Shown here in pieces: positions 41,306 to 41,651 of a stretch of 41,651 nt of DNA. The notes below the pieces were generated by a model that saw only the letters and a program-made list of their open reading frames with translations, was not told the DNA's origin and searched no databases. This DNA comes from Knoellia remsis (GTDB lineage: Bacteria > Actinomycetota > Actinomycetes > Actinomycetales > Dermatophilaceae), in assembly GCF_003002895.1 (NCBI RefSeq), contig NZ_PVTI01000029.1, forward strand, positions 1 to 41,651. Reading direction: 5' to 3'. Numbering within the stretch: position 1 is the stretch's first letter; every line of letters begins with the position of its first letter. Position numbers and translations under genes: made by a program.

Positions 41306-41651
41306 GTAGGTCAAGTCCGGATCGGTGGTGTACGACGGTGATCCGTCGAGGGTTGTGGTTTAGGCGTTGATGGCGCCGGCGATCAGCTCGGTGGTCACCT
41401 CCTCGTTCCCGGCCTGTCCCTCGCGGGCGATGAGCACGGCGCGGGCGTTCTTGAGGGCTTCGAGGCCGAGGTAGCGGCGTTGTTCGGCCCATTCGTCGTG
41501 CTGCTCCGCGAGGACGGCCCCGACGAGCCGGATCACGGACTCGCGGTTGGGGAAGATCCCGACGACGTCGGTGCGGCGGCGGATCTCTCGGTTGAGGCGC
41601 TCGTTGGGGTTGTTCGACCAGATCTGGCGCCAGATCTCCTTCGGGAACGCG
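41306..41651 (-). mobile_element. 3' end of an IS256-family element at the right edge
   Basis: The transposase end (41360 onward) and a probable outer end at about 41306-41333 (GTAGGTCAAGTCCGGATCGG, then GGTGTAC), resembling the outer end of actinobacterial IS256-type elements. The outer boundary cannot be proved without the other end, and no target duplication can be seen. Confidence 0.6.
41360..41651 (-). CDS. IS256-family (mutator-type) transposase, C-terminal fragment
   Basis: The frame enters from the right edge and ends at TAA (41362-41360), coding for the last 96 or so residues. [37 protein letters not shown] and [16 protein letters not shown] are hallmark IS256/mutator segments; the Glu in [11 protein letters not shown] lies in the region of the last catalytic acid. 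It continues to [17 protein letters not shown] and ends IAGAINA. The N-terminal part is outside the window. Confidence 0.92.
   Translation of the reverse strand, partial: AFPKEIWRQIWSNNPNERLNREIRRRTDVVGIFPNRESVIRLVGAVLAEQHDEWAEQRRYLGLEALKNARAVLIAREGQAGNEEVTTELIAGAINA

Overview
The window is 41.65 kb of very GC-rich DNA (roughly 70% by eye) with actinobacterial gene content. It carries an F420-dependent glucose-6-phosphate dehydrogenase, glucosyl-3-phosphoglycerate synthase next to a FolP2-type protein, GuaB1, DUF3073, a SigK/RskA pair and valine-dehydrogenase-like genes. Start codons are often GTG, and many genes overlap by ATGA or GTGA. This suggests a Micrococcales genome, probably an Intrasporangiaceae-like one. 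That family-level placement is an inference from gene content, not a computed result.

Layout, left to right. (1) The 3' end of an IS110-family transposase gene (1-243). (2) A minus-strand block: molybdopterin oxidoreductase, fasciclin lipoprotein, SigK, RskA. A SigK-type promoter (CCATCC-N16-CGTT) lies in front of the fasciclin gene. (3) purF-purM. (4) Isochorismatase-like hydrolase with an NCS1 permease, DUF3073, a Leu/Val dehydrogenase, and a small membrane-protein operon. (5) A coupled plus-strand run from fgd to a LigB-like protein (12392-18858): fgd, doxX, thiolase, enoyl-CoA hydratase, gpgS, folP2-like, ligB-like. Two of these genes carry in-frame repeat insertions. (6) A phytase-like secreted esterase and two DUF202 proteins. 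(7) A four-gene coupled operon (21228-24425): HemK-like methyltransferase, CDGSH Fe-S protein, heme-oxygenase-like diiron enzyme and GCS2-type carboxylate-amine ligase. I regard this as the best candidate for an undescribed biochemical system. (8) GntP permease, secreted serine protease, mini-DivIVA protein, and a lower-GC GIY-YIG gene. (9) tRNA-Phe, a POT transporter, a zinc-less MDR oxidoreductase with a shifted C-terminus, and tRNA-Asp/tRNA-Glu. (10) A GntR/membrane-protein operon behind a perfect palindromic operator. (11) HhH-PHP protein, cysteine-desulfurase-like enzyme, two unknown exported or membrane proteins, GuaB1 and DUF445. (12) A two-HTH protein bracketed by paired inverted 30-bp repeats, then the 3' end of an IS256-family transposase at the right edge.

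Two features cut across the whole window. First, the octamer CGGCATAC/GTATGCCG is strikingly over-represented on both strands and in all reading frames, resembling HIP1 in cyanobacteria. Second, at least eight loci hold short, locus-specific arrays of direct and inverted repeats of about 19-55 bp period. Some lie between genes and two lie in frame inside enzymes. Both window ends fall inside insertion sequences, as expected where an assembly contig breaks at multicopy elements.
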